From NCBI GenBank assembly GCA_964433495.1, contig CAYSRC010000001.1:1-64000 (forward strand): a stretch of DNA of 64,000 nucleotides, read 5' to 3'. The notes below the pieces were generated by a model that saw nothing but the letters and a program-made list of their open reading frames with translations, did no database searches and was not told the DNA's origin. This document shows, in pieces, positions 1 through 7,972 of the stretch (position 1 is its first letter; each line of letters begins with the position of its first letter). The translations under genes were made by a program, and so were the position numbers. The DNA comes from CAYSRC01 sp964433495 (lineage in GTDB: Bacteria > Bacillota > Clostridia > Oscillospirales > Ruminococcaceae).

Positions 1-365
1 GCATAATATCGCGCCGAATGTCAAACGTCCGTTCCACTTACGTTTGACCACTCCGTGCGGTAGATGCACGTCGTAAGCGGAACGACGCGCGGAAGGCGCA
101 TATTCCCGCGCCGCATGTCGAGCGTCGTTCCTTTTACGCTCGACCACACCTCACGGGAACATGTGAGGCGTGTGTAAAGGGGGAGGGACGCGAAGCGGCG
201 GGGGGATTGCAAGCGGCGAGCTAAAGTCGCAACATAAAGCGTAATCAGACGACAAGGCTTTATACAATCAATCCCTCAGTCGCTTTACGGCAGGGCCTGC
301 CTATTTCCGCGATCGGAATGTTAGCTTGATACTCCGCGCGGTATGCCTCGCGGGAGTATGTGCCC
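1..365. repeat. Hairpin-cassette repeat block 1
   Basis: No gene is visible here; the only long frame is a repeat artefact. The block contains type I hairpins at 20-48 (arms GTCAAACGT/ACGTTTGAC) and 117-144 (GTCGAGCGT/ACGCTCGAC, loop CGTTCCTTTT), type II hairpins at 95-112 (GGCGC/GCGCC) and 149-168 (CCTCAC/GTGAGG), and a small hairpin at 55-69 (GTGC, loop GGTAGAT, GCAC). The 200-300 part carries the 'ggggggattg ... aatccctcag' end module shared with the other blocks. Segment 90-150 recurs inverted at 52659-52719 with 59 of 61 bases identical. The block is cut by the window edge. Confidence 0.75.
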
Positions 366-381
366 CCGAGCGCGGCACAGC

Positions 382-1143
382 CTAAATCCCGAAGCCGAGC
401 TCGGCCTTAAAGCACACGCCCCGCTCGGTGAACCCGTACACCCCCGCGCTGTCTTCGGAGGGGCGGGCGAGCTTGACGCTTATCATGTCGCCCTCGGTCG
501 TCTCGTGCACATAGTTTATGCTGTAGTCCCGCAGCGGCCTCTGCCGCAGCTCGGGCGGCAGGGCGTTGAAGACGATGTCGGAATAGCGCGAGTTGTTCAT
601 GTGCCCGTTGGAGTCGAGCTCGCAGAACGACACCGTGTGCCCGCCCGCGTCGGCGAGGGCCTCGGGCAGCGCGAGCTTTTCGCAGTCGGGGCAGTCGGTT
701 TCGCGCTCGGAGATACGCCTGCCCTCAAATTGAAGGGAGGTCGGGCGCAGGATCCGCCGCGTGGAGGGCGAGACGGTCGTCCAGGACGAGCGCGCGCTCG
801 CGAGGGGCAGACCGTCCCCGCCGCCCACCTCAAAGCAGCGCAGAAACTGCGAGCCGCGGCTCCCTCTTTCCCATGTCCGCACGGTGACGAGCATGTCCTT
901 TTTTATCTCGCGGTGAAAGCGCAGCGTCATGCGAGAGACCAAAAAGGCGATGTCGCGCGATTGAAGAAGATCGTACGACATGCCGCGCGCGGTGAAGTCG
1001 AGCCCCGCGAGGTCGGTCAGCAGCATCAACAGCTCGCTCAGCTTGATTCGGCCGTACCTGTCGCACTGACCGAAGTGTATGAGCGCGTCGGCGCGCAGCA
1101 CCGAGCGGTCGTCCTCAAAGCGAACGCTTTCGGGTATAATCAT
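382..1143 (-). CDS. Acyl-ACP thioesterase family protein
   Basis: Predicted soluble cytoplasmic thioesterase that hydrolyses acyl-ACP, releasing fatty acid (FatA/FatB-like, double hot-dog fold, about 250 residues, the usual bacterial length). The second hot-dog carries DSNGHMNNSRYSD near residues 177-189, matching the family's Asp-x-Asn-x-His-x-Asn-Asn active-site strand. An ATG at 1152 is also in frame, but GGAG abuts it directly; the ATG at 1143 lies nine bases after the same GGAG and is preferred, giving 253 aa. It is divergent from spoIIID. The chain-length specificity cannot be read from sequence. Confidence 0.9.
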   Translation of the reverse strand: MIIPESVRFEDDRSVLRADALIHFGQCDRYGRIKLSELLMLLTDLAGLDFTARGMSYDLLQSRDIAFLVSRMTLRFHREIKKDMLVTVRTWERGSRGSQFLRCFEVGGGDGLPLASARSSWTTVSPSTRRILRPTSLQFEGRRISERETDCPDCEKLALPEALADAGGHTVSFCELDSNGHMNNSRYSDIVFNALPPELRQRPLRDYSINYVHETTEGDMISVKLARPSEDSAGVYGFTERGVCFKAELGFGI

Positions 1144-1182
1144 CCTGTTCATCTCCGTTTTACAACCGAGTTTAGTTTAATC

Positions 1183-1211
1183 GCATAGTCCCGCACCCCG
1201 GCGCATACAGT
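1183..1211 (+). promoter_or_regulatory. Candidate sigma-E promoter of spoIIID
   Basis: GCATAGT at 1183-1189, a 14 bp spacer, then CATACAGT at 1204-1211. This resembles the Bacillus sigma-E consensus (-35 like kcATATT, -10 CATACAnT) and lies 57 bp before the spoIIID start. spoIIID is sigma-E transcribed in B. subtilis; the match here is by eye. Confidence 0.5.
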
Positions 1212-1267
1212 TTTGTATGGACGCCGCGCCGAGAACAAAGCGCGTGCACCGTGGGGAGGGGTAACTT

Positions 1268-1525
1268 TTGAAAACATCGTCAGAGCGCGCGGTGATGCTC
1301 GCGCGGTACATCGTGGACACGGGCGACACCGTCAGGGGCGCGGCGCGCGAGTTCGGCGTCAGCAAGTCGACGGTGCACAGCGACGTCGCCAAAAAACTGA
1401 GAAAAACCGACCCCGAGCTGTGGCGCGCGGCCGCCGCGGTGCTGAACAAAAACCGCGAGGAGCGCCACCTGCGCGGCGGCGCTGCAACCCGCGAAAAGTA
1501 CAGACGGCTGCGGGGCGGCGAATAG
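1268..1525 (+). CDS. spoIIID: Sporulation transcriptional regulator SpoIIID
   Basis: Small DNA-binding protein of 85 aa, the typical SpoIIID length, that controls mother-cell gene expression with sigma-E. A helix-turn-helix spans about residues 20-45 (GAAREFGVSKSTVHSDV), followed by the family's basic C-terminal tail (NKNREERHLRGG). The start is TTG, preceded by GGGGAGG seven bases upstream. It stands alone here, divergent from the thioesterase gene, with a sigma-E-like promoter upstream. The call is firm because sequence, length and basic tail all fit. Confidence 0.96.
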   Translation: MKTSSERAVMLARYIVDTGDTVRGAAREFGVSKSTVHSDVAKKLRKTDPELWRAAAAVLNKNREERHLRGGAATREKYRRLRGGE

Positions 1526-1689
1526 GGCCGCGCCCCTCTCCGCCGCCGCTCGGGCCGGTTTTTTTGCGCCCAAAGGTTCGGCAGCCGGGGATCAAGCGGT
1601 TCCCCCTCTCCCGCCGCGCGGGGGAGGACAGAGCCCGCCGAAAGGGGCCGCGCGGCCCTCGGGATACGCAAGCTGACGGCCCGCGGGCG

Positions 1690-1998
1690 TCAGCCGGCCG
1701 TCTCGGTCTCGCGCGAGGACTGCGCGATGCGCGTGCCGAAGATGTACAGCGACGCCTCGGTGACGCCGTCGCGCGACGAGCTTGTCGGGAAGTCGCCGCT
1801 TATGTCAAAGCTGTAGCAAAAGCCCAGGTACTGCCCGTTGCCGACCTCGTCGAGCCGCCCCTTGAACGGGGTGAAGACGGGCTTTTTGTGCAGCCCGAAG
1901 ACAAAGATGCTGTCGACGCCGCACATGGCGAGGCTTATGATGAGAAAAACCGCCACGAGCAGAAACAGGCGTTTGAGTTTGTCGAGAAGCTCTTTCAT
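1690..1998 (-). CDS. Small membrane-anchored hypothetical protein
   Basis: A 102-aa protein with one N-terminal hydrophobic segment (about residues 10-30, LFLLVAVFLIISLAM) and an outside-type remainder containing GQYLGFCYSFDISGDF. The start has AGGGGG eight bases upstream. It follows the flippase gene on the same strand after a 174 bp gap and may be the last gene of the glycan operon. I do not recognise a named domain; the 'YSFDI.GDF' block has the look of a conserved clostridial hypothetical family, but no function is claimed. Confidence 0.7.
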   Translation of the reverse strand: MKELLDKLKRLFLLVAVFLIISLAMCGVDSIFVFGLHKKPVFTPFKGRLDEVGNGQYLGFCYSFDISGDFPTSSSRDGVTEASLYIFGTRIAQSSRETETAG

Positions 1999-2172
1999 GG
2001 GAGGTTCCCCCTCTGCGTGTTGCAGATTTTTAATCGGACGGATATTCGGACAGGGCGCCGCGCGGACACGGCCGCCCGATATATTTAATCAAGTGTTTAA
2101 ACGGCGCTCGAAAAAGCGGCGCGGATAAAGGGACCGCCCCGCTCGGCGCAAAGCCGCGCGGCAGGGGCTGCG

Positions 2173-3438
2173 TCACGAGGCGCTTGCCGTCTCGCCGCCC
2201 CTGCCCGCCGAGGCGGCGAGGAAGGGGACGAGCACCGCGAGCTCGCAGACGAGCGCGACGAGGCAGGCGAGGCTCGTGCCCGTCATCCCGAGCGACGGCA
2301 CAAGCAGCGCGCTTGCGGCGGCGCTGAGGGCGATGCCCGCCGCGGTGCCCGCGATAAGCCCCTTAAAGCACCGCGTGACGGTGAGCAGCATACACAGGAA
2401 GATGACGAGCGAGGTAAGCCCTGAGCACAGCACCATGGGCGGCAGCAGATAGCTGTGCGCCGCCACGCCCTCGCCGTACAAAAGACCGAGGCCCCATCGA
2501 CCGAGCGGGACGACCGCCGCCGTCGCCGCGAGGGTCAGCGCCGCGACCCCCGCGCATATCTTAAATGTGAGCGACAGAAAGCCCTTTTTGTCGCCGTCCG
2601 CGTGCAGGCGCGAAAAGGAGGTCAAAAACGGCGCGAACATAAACGATACCCCGACCTGAAGGATGAGCACGGGGGAGTTTGTGAGGCCGTAGATGCCCAT
2701 GACCGCGTCGCCCCACACCCGTTCGAGGACAAGCTTCGGGATCGACGCCGCGCCGGTGTTCAAAAACGAGTAGGCCGCGAGGGGCAGGCACTCGAGCAGC
2801 AGCGCCGCGACACGGCGGGCGCTCGCGCCGCCCGTCGGCAGGTAGTAGGGGCGGGTTTTGTATATGTCGCGGTACGCGCTGAACGCGGCGCACACGGCGG
2901 CCATCACGGCAAGGGCGGGCACGATGTTGCCCGTCGCGGCGTAGACCGCCGAAAAGCAGACGGCCGAGAGCACGCCGCGGCAGAGGCAGGAGACGCCGAT
3001 GATGTCCATCCGATCGCGCTTTTGGGCAAAGCCGTGGAACACGTCGCTCACCGACTCTATCAGCTTAAACACAAGAAAAAAAGCGATGCACACGACGAGC
3101 CGCGCCTCATAGCCCGCGGCGAGCGCGGCGGCAAGGCAGAGCACGGCGGCGGCCGTGACCGTCACCGCGCGCGACGCGATGTAGTCGCCGTTCGTATACC
3201 TCCCCTTGAGGTCGGACACCTGAAACGAACGCATCCCGTAGGACGCGAGGGTCAAAAACACGTTGACGGCGCTCGACGCCGCCGCCAGAAGGCCGGCGTT
3301 GACAAGCCCCGACTGCTCGTCGGGGGCGAGCCGCTTTACCAAAAACCCGGTGATCAGCCACTGGCACAAAAAATAGACGATGTTGCCCGCGGTGTTGAAC
3401 AAGAGGTTTCTCTTAAGGTTGCTGTCGGTATTCGGCAT
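2173..3438 (-). CDS. Polysaccharide biosynthesis flippase (MOP/Wzx-like)
   Basis: Polytopic membrane protein of about 421 aa with roughly 12 hydrophobic segments, beginning NTAGNIVYFLCQWLITGFLVKRLAP, the usual Wzx/MOP-superfamily opening. It probably translocates the lipid-linked glycan made by this operon across the membrane. An upstream in-frame ATG exists, but the ATG at 3438 follows GAGGA at good spacing and gives the expected N-terminus. It overlaps the end of the upstream surface-carbohydrate gene by 26 bp, which implies translational coupling. The substrate is unknown. Confidence 0.88.
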   Translation of the reverse strand: MPNTDSNLKRNLLFNTAGNIVYFLCQWLITGFLVKRLAPDEQSGLVNAGLLAAASSAVNVFLTLASYGMRSFQVSDLKGRYTNGDYIASRAVTVTAAAVLCLAAALAAGYEARLVVCIAFFLVFKLIESVSDVFHGFAQKRDRMDIIGVSCLCRGVLSAVCFSAVYAATGNIVPALAVMAAVCAAFSAYRDIYKTRPYYLPTGGASARRVAALLLECLPLAAYSFLNTGAASIPKLVLERVWGDAVMGIYGLTNSPVLILQVGVSFMFAPFLTSFSRLHADGDKKGFLSLTFKICAGVAALTLAATAAVVPLGRWGLGLLYGEGVAAHSYLLPPMVLCSGLTSLVIFLCMLLTVTRCFKGLIAGTAAGIALSAAASALLVPSLGMTGTSLACLVALVCELAVLVPFLAASAGRGGETASAS

Positions 3439-4744
3439 CAATATATCCTCGAAGCTCGTCGATTTTGGCGCGGACCTGTTTTTTGGGCACATACGCCTTG
3501 CTGAAATAGCCCATCAGCCGCTCGACCCTGTCGGCGACGCCCCTGCCCGCGAGCCACTCGAAGCTGTGCGGGTTTATCTTAAGACCGTTCATGACCCGCA
3601 GCGCGAGCAGCACAAAAAACTTGAGCGCGTTGAAACGGGGCTTAAACCCTTCGAACGGGCGGTCGCGCGGCGGCTCTTTGAGCGTCTGCTCGAGCAGGTC
3701 GCAGATGCGCATAAAGGCGGGGCGCCCGGGGTCGACGTCGTAGTGGCTGCAAAGGCGCTCCCGGTCGATGGGGAAGGCGGGCGAGTCCGACGACAGCGCC
3801 GCCGCCATCCGCTCATAGCTGTCGACGGCGTCCACCCCCTCATAGATCACGGGGTCATAGTCGTCGTGCAGCGGCTCGGGCCGGATGACAATGCAGGACT
3901 TTCCCGCAAAGTAGATCTCGGCGATCGAGGTGCTCATCCAGGTCGCGATGACGTCGCAGGTCTTTATCCACTGCTTGACCGAATAGTCCGAGATTACCCT
4001 GAAGTTGCGGTGCTTTTTGCACATCTCCTCGAGGGGCGGGCTGTTCCACTCGCTCGGGTGGGGACGATAGATGATCGTGTCACCGGGGTGCTCCGCGAGA
4101 TAGCGGTCAAACCACTCGAGGGTGGCGTTCATCGAGCGCGCGCCCACCGCCTTGAAGCCCGCAAAGTCGAGATCGGTCATCTCATTGAGCTCGGCGACCT
4201 CGGTGTCGTCCATCTGCGCGCAGGAGAACGAGCTGATGTACAAAATGAGCCTGCCCTCAAGGGAGAACTCGCGCTCGAGCTGCTCGCGGGTTTTATAATA
4301 CCCGTCGAACATCGGGCGCAGAAAATCGAGGTGCACCGCGCCCGTCACCACGGCGTTGTTTTCGGGCACCCCCTTGTCGACGAGGCGCTGCTTGATGATC
4401 TCACCCCAGCAGATGTGGGTGCATCTGCGGGCGTTTTCGGTCATCGAGTAGAACTCGCTGCTCTCCTGCACGCGGGAATGAACCTCCTCCCAGTGCAGGT
4501 TGACGATCCTGTCGATCTTCCCGACGTTGTTGTACGCGAAGCTGTTGAGCGTCTCGTTGTTGTACATGGCCGACGTCACCAGCACGCGGGGCTTTTTAAA
4601 GGTGAAGTATTTGAGCTTTTTTCGGTCCATGAGCTGAAGCAGCTCGGCCTTATACCCGCGCCGCTCGAGCTCGGCGATGATGAGACAGTCGTTTTCAAAC
4701 TCGCGCATGGCGTGCTCGTACAGAATCAAAAAATCCAAAGCCAA
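3413..4744 (-). CDS. Surface carbohydrate biosynthesis protein (GT-B-like)
   Basis: A 443-aa protein starting LDFLILYEHAMREFENDCLI, the signature opening of the 'surface carbohydrate biosynthesis protein' family often found with nonulosonate gene sets. The middle region (IIYRPHPSEW, then ATWMSTSIAEIYFAGKSCIVIRPEP) resembles the nucleotide-binding half of CDP-glycerol/sialyl-type GT-B transferases. It is likely a glycosyl- or polyol-phosphate transferase acting on the cytoplasmic face. The start is TTG at 4744 with AAAGGCGG upstream. It lies in the minus-strand operon downstream of NeuA and a lipoprotein. Donor and acceptor are unknown. Confidence 0.8.
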   Translation of the reverse strand: MALDFLILYEHAMREFENDCLIIAELERRGYKAELLQLMDRKKLKYFTFKKPRVLVTSAMYNNETLNSFAYNNVGKIDRIVNLHWEEVHSRVQESSEFYSMTENARRCTHICWGEIIKQRLVDKGVPENNAVVTGAVHLDFLRPMFDGYYKTREQLEREFSLEGRLILYISSFSCAQMDDTEVAELNEMTDLDFAGFKAVGARSMNATLEWFDRYLAEHPGDTIIYRPHPSEWNSPPLEEMCKKHRNFRVISDYSVKQWIKTCDVIATWMSTSIAEIYFAGKSCIVIRPEPLHDDYDPVIYEGVDAVDSYERMAAALSSDSPAFPIDRERLCSHYDVDPGRPAFMRICDLLEQTLKEPPRDRPFEGFKPRFNALKFFVLLALRVMNGLKINPHSFEWLAGRGVADRVERLMGYFSKAYVPKKQVRAKIDELRGYIDAEYRQQP

Positions 4745-4767
4745 GAGGTTCTACCGCCTTTCGTGAT

Positions 4768-5280
4768 TCATTTTTCAAAGATGTCGCCTTCCGAGGCGGT
4801 GGCGATCTGCGCGCCCGAGTAGCGCGCCGTGCTGTCGTTTCGCATCGTCAGCGAAAAGGTGTCGGAGGAGGCGAAGGCCTCGGGCAGACCCGTGTCGACC
4901 GTGAACAGGGCCGTTTCGCCGTCGACGGTGAAGGTGCCGCTGACCTCAAAGACCCCGTCGCCCGCGATGTCGTTCACCGTCATCGTAAAGGTGCCGTCCT
5001 CGCGGCAGGTGACGCAGGGCACCGTCGTGTCTGCGTACACCTCCTCGGCGTTCGACGCGTAAATCGCGGAGTACGCGAGCGAGAAGGTCCCCACAAAGGG
5101 CGAGCCCGCGATGTCGCTGCCCTCGTACACCGGGCCGTCGGGCGAGGGGGGCGGTTGATAGCCCTCGGATACCGGGGCGCCGCCGCCGTCCCCGGTGTCC
5201 CCGCCGGCCGGCGCGGGCGAGCACGCCGCGAGGCAGAGGCTGAGGGCGATCGGAAGGATGATAAAAAGGTTTCTTTTCAT
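4768..5280 (-). CDS. Predicted lipoprotein
   Basis: A 170-aa secreted lipoprotein: the signal sequence ends in the lipobox LAAC with Cys20 as lipidation site, followed by a Pro/Gly/Asp-rich linker (about 21-55) and a compact beta-rich C-terminal domain (GTFSLAYSAIY, VSGTFTVDGETALFTVD) resembling small extracellular lipocalin-like or repeat beta domains. The start has GAGGT eight bases upstream. The gene begins 2 bp after neuA and lies inside the glycan operon. No enzymatic motif is seen; its role in the glycan pathway is unknown. Confidence 0.85.
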   Translation of the reverse strand: MKRNLFIILPIALSLCLAACSPAPAGGDTGDGGGAPVSEGYQPPPSPDGPVYEGSDIAGSPFVGTFSLAYSAIYASNAEEVYADTTVPCVTCREDGTFTMTVNDIAGDGVFEVSGTFTVDGETALFTVDTGLPEAFASSDTFSLTMRNDSTARYSGAQIATASEGDIFEK

Positions 5281-5282
5281 AA

Positions 5283-6062
5283 TTAGACCTCACTTGCCGG
5301 CGCAAAACTGCCTATGTTGTCGCGGATCTCGGAAAACTCGGGGTCGCTTTTGAAGAAGTGGCCGGCGAGCACGCTCATCAGCGCGTAGTCGCGCTCGGAG
5401 TCGATGTCGAGCACCGCGGTGTCGGGCATCACCGACACCGCGATCTTCGCCTTGATGATGATCGTGTCGGTTTTCTCGAGAAACTCGGGGCGGTAGGCGT
5501 ACAGCGACGCGTTGACGTCATAGATTTCGGGGGCCTGCTGGCGCGCGACAAAGTCGCTTTGCACGGCGGTGCCGTAAAAGCCGTCGGGCCGCTTGGCAAG
5601 CTGGTTGAAGTAGGGGTTGCGCCGCGCCTCGGTCACCGTCATGGCGACCTCAGCGCCCTCGGTGTCAAGCAGCGCGTCGATGACGTTCTCTATATCCCGC
5701 ACCCTGCGCAGCGGGCTTGTAAGGTCGAGGTCGAGCACGACGTCACAGCGTTCGCCCGTGTGCTCGCGCGCAAAGCGCAGCGTCTCGCGGATGACGTCGA
5801 TTTTGGACGCGCGGTCGCCCGCGAGCTCCCGAGAGCGGGGCACACGCAGGTACCATTCGCCCGTGCGGTCAAACTGCGAAAAAAGCTCGTCCGAGTCGGT
5901 GTTGAGCGCGAGGGTCACCCGGTGCTCGGGGCGGCGCTCCTTAAAAAGCCGCAGCGCCGATAGGGTGTAGTACGCGATGGGGTACCCGAGAAAATCTCTT
6001 ATATTTTTGGATTTTACCCCTTTGGAGCCCGCCCGTCCGCAGACCGTTGCAAGGATGTTCAT
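5283..6062 (-). CDS. neuA: Acylneuraminate cytidylyltransferase (NeuA-like)
   Basis: Predicted CMP-sugar synthetase that activates a nonulosonic acid (sialic, legionaminic or related) with CTP. The N-terminus ATVCGRAGSKGVKSKNIRDF is the family nucleotide-binding loop, and LDLTSPLRRVRDIENVIDAL is the conserved TSPLR motif. At 259 aa it is slightly longer than short NeuA forms and lacks the C-terminal esterase of E. coli NeuA. GGGGGG lies upstream of the start. It sits with neuC and two oxidoreductase genes; the exact sugar cannot be assigned because no NeuB is present. Confidence 0.85.
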   Translation of the reverse strand: MNILATVCGRAGSKGVKSKNIRDFLGYPIAYYTLSALRLFKERRPEHRVTLALNTDSDELFSQFDRTGEWYLRVPRSRELAGDRASKIDVIRETLRFAREHTGERCDVVLDLDLTSPLRRVRDIENVIDALLDTEGAEVAMTVTEARRNPYFNQLAKRPDGFYGTAVQSDFVARQQAPEIYDVNASLYAYRPEFLEKTDTIIIKAKIAVSVMPDTAVLDIDSERDYALMSVLAGHFFKSDPEFSEIRDNIGSFAPASEV

Positions 6063-6078
6063 CTGACGTCCCCCCTTT

Positions 6079-6996
6079 TCAGCTGAGCGCTATGCGCAGC
6101 ACCTCGAGCGCGTGCTCGACGGTGTTGATGTTGTCGCGCGTGCCGTTCAGCACGCAGTCGATAAAGTAGTTCATCTCGTTGACATAAAAGTCCTCGCGCG
6201 GCAGCTCGGTGAGCGAGCCGGTGACGAGGCTTTTTACAACGCCGTTCACAAAGTCGCCCACGATGACGTCGTCGTCGCAAAACAGCTCGACCTCGCGGCG
6301 GCTCTTTCTGCCGACATAGTCGATGTGCAGCGACAGCAGCTTGTCGGGGTACCGCGCGATGTACAGCGCGACGTCCTCGCTCGTGATCTCAAGCGGCGAC
6401 ACATGGCCCGAGAACGAGCGCACCTCGTCCGGCATCCCGAAGATGTGGGTGAGATAGTCCCACTCGTGGATGAGGTCGAGCCGCACCCCGCCGCCCAGCT
6501 CCTTTTTTGCCGAGTAGTTTTCGCGGTAGTCGACGCCCTTTCGCCATTCGGGCAGGTAGGACGAGCAGATGGCGCGCACCGCGCTTATCCGCTTGTTTTC
6601 GGCGATGCGCCTGAGCTCGCGCGCGAGCGGGGTGTGCCGCAGCGGGCACGCGACGTACCGCACCCCGCCGCTCTGCGGGATGGGGCCCTGCGGAATCGAC
6701 GCGAACACCGGCTTCTCGATGAACATGTTCTTCGCCTTTTTTGACAGGCTCGAGACGGTGTCAAAATGCAGCGAGGTGGGGTTGGTGACAAACGCGATGT
6801 CGTAGTCGTCGGGGATGTCCCCGTGCAGAAGATAGCTCTTTTGGATGAGGGGGGCCGTCTCGTCCGACATCTCGCGCAGCGACGAGCGCACCGCGTCGAC
6901 CGAGAAGTCGATGCCGCGCTGCGCGAGCACGGCGCGCAGGTTCTTGAGGTGCCGCGTGCCGATCGAGCCGAGCCCGCAGAACAGGATTTTAAGCAT
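6079..6996 (-). CDS. Gfo/Idh/MocA-type oxidoreductase (second of pair)
   Basis: NAD(P)-dependent sugar oxidoreductase of 305 aa with an N-terminal Rossmann fold (MLKILFCGLGSIGTRHLKNL), a 'FIEKPVF' segment matching the family's EKP motif, and a C-terminal alpha/beta domain. The in-frame start upstream would run through the previous gene; the ATG at 6996 has AGGGGG just upstream and overlaps the previous stop by 8 bp. It probably modifies a sugar or sugar acid in the glycan pathway. The substrate is unknown. Confidence 0.87.
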   Translation of the reverse strand: MLKILFCGLGSIGTRHLKNLRAVLAQRGIDFSVDAVRSSLREMSDETAPLIQKSYLLHGDIPDDYDIAFVTNPTSLHFDTVSSLSKKAKNMFIEKPVFASIPQGPIPQSGGVRYVACPLRHTPLARELRRIAENKRISAVRAICSSYLPEWRKGVDYRENYSAKKELGGGVRLDLIHEWDYLTHIFGMPDEVRSFSGHVSPLEITSEDVALYIARYPDKLLSLHIDYVGRKSRREVELFCDDDVIVGDFVNGVVKSLVTGSLTELPREDFYVNEMNYFIDCVLNGTRDNINTVEHALEVLRIALS

Positions 6997-7972
6997 GAAG
7001 AGTCCCCCTCTCGATCTCGTCCGCGAGCGCGAGCACCCGCTCGTCGTCCTCGAAGGTGTGCCGGCGAACCGCTTCGCCCCGCAGCGCGCCGAAGAACGCC
7101 GCGAGCTCGTCGACATAGGCGTTTTCGATGATGTTGTCGGCGTACCGTCCGTCGTGCTCGACGTTTCTGTAGGTGTCGACCGGCATGTCGGCCTTTTTTT
7201 GGGGGTCATAGACGCGCAGCGTGTCGGGCGTGCCGAGCCAGCGCAGATAGAGGCCCTCGCCCACCACCTCCATGTCGCGCACCGCCTTGCGGGACACGAC
7301 GTTGACCGCAAGCTGCCCCGCTGTGCCCGTCTCGTGCGTAAGCGTCACGAGGAAGCTGTCGGGGAAATCTATCTCAAGCGACGTCTGCCGCAGCGGCAGC
7401 GACTGCGCCGACGTTATCCGCCCGAACGCCGACTCGAGCCAGGGCAGCTCGATGGCGAAGATCTCGCGGCAGCCGTTGGTGCGCCGATCGCCCACAAAAA
7501 AGTCCTTATAGCTCTCCCACGGGTGCCAGTCGGGCAGGTACTGCCCGACGTGGTAGCGGTAGACGACCGGCCCGCCCGCGTCCGCCGCCGCCCGCGCGAT
7601 GTACTGCGTCTCGCGGCGGTAGAGCGGGGTGGACGACAGAAACAGGGTGAGGCCCTTTTTCTGCGCAAGCGCCGTGTTTTCGCGGTAGCCGTCGCTGACG
7701 AGGTTTATCTCGGTGAAGACGTGGAGCCCGCGCCCGAGCATGTCCGTGATGATCCCCGCGTGGCTGAGGGGCGAGGTGCACACAAAGCCGCAGTCTGCCG
7801 CGCCCGCCTCGTCGAGCGAGGGGACGCACCGAACCCCGAACAGATCCTCGGTCTCCCGCCGCCTGTCCTCGCGCGAGTCGACCCCGACGAGCCCGACGTC
7901 GGGAAAAAACCGCCGCATAAGCCGTATGCGCCGCTTGCCCATCGAGCCGAGACCGACAACTATTCCTCTCAT
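6989..7972 (-). CDS. Gfo/Idh/MocA-type oxidoreductase (first of pair)
   Basis: A 327-aa Rossmann-fold oxidoreductase (MRGIVVGLGSMGKRRIRLMR) paralogous to the next gene. The position of the usual EKP motif reads FTEINL, so the conserved lysine is replaced, which may mean altered chemistry or a non-catalytic partner. The C-terminal domain (YHVGQYLPDWHPWESYKDFF) aligns in kind with the sibling's SSYLPEWRKGVDYRENY. It overlaps neuC by 4 bp and the sibling by 8 bp, so all three are translationally coupled. Confidence 0.86.
   Translation of the reverse strand: MRGIVVGLGSMGKRRIRLMRRFFPDVGLVGVDSREDRRRETEDLFGVRCVPSLDEAGAADCGFVCTSPLSHAGIITDMLGRGLHVFTEINLVSDGYRENTALAQKKGLTLFLSSTPLYRRETQYIARAAADAGGPVVYRYHVGQYLPDWHPWESYKDFFVGDRRTNGCREIFAIELPWLESAFGRITSAQSLPLRQTSLEIDFPDSFLVTLTHETGTAGQLAVNVVSRKAVRDMEVVGEGLYLRWLGTPDTLRVYDPQKKADMPVDTYRNVEHDGRYADNIIENAYVDELAAFFGALRGEAVRRHTFEDDERVLALADEIERGTLHA

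Noticed and set aside
21..212. Short minus-strand ORF in repeat block 1
   Set aside because: It lies fully within hairpin repeats and has no ribosome-binding site or conserved sequence.
1177..1671. Minus-strand ORF opposite spoIIID
   Set aside because: Antisense to a well-supported SpoIIID gene and without any domain.
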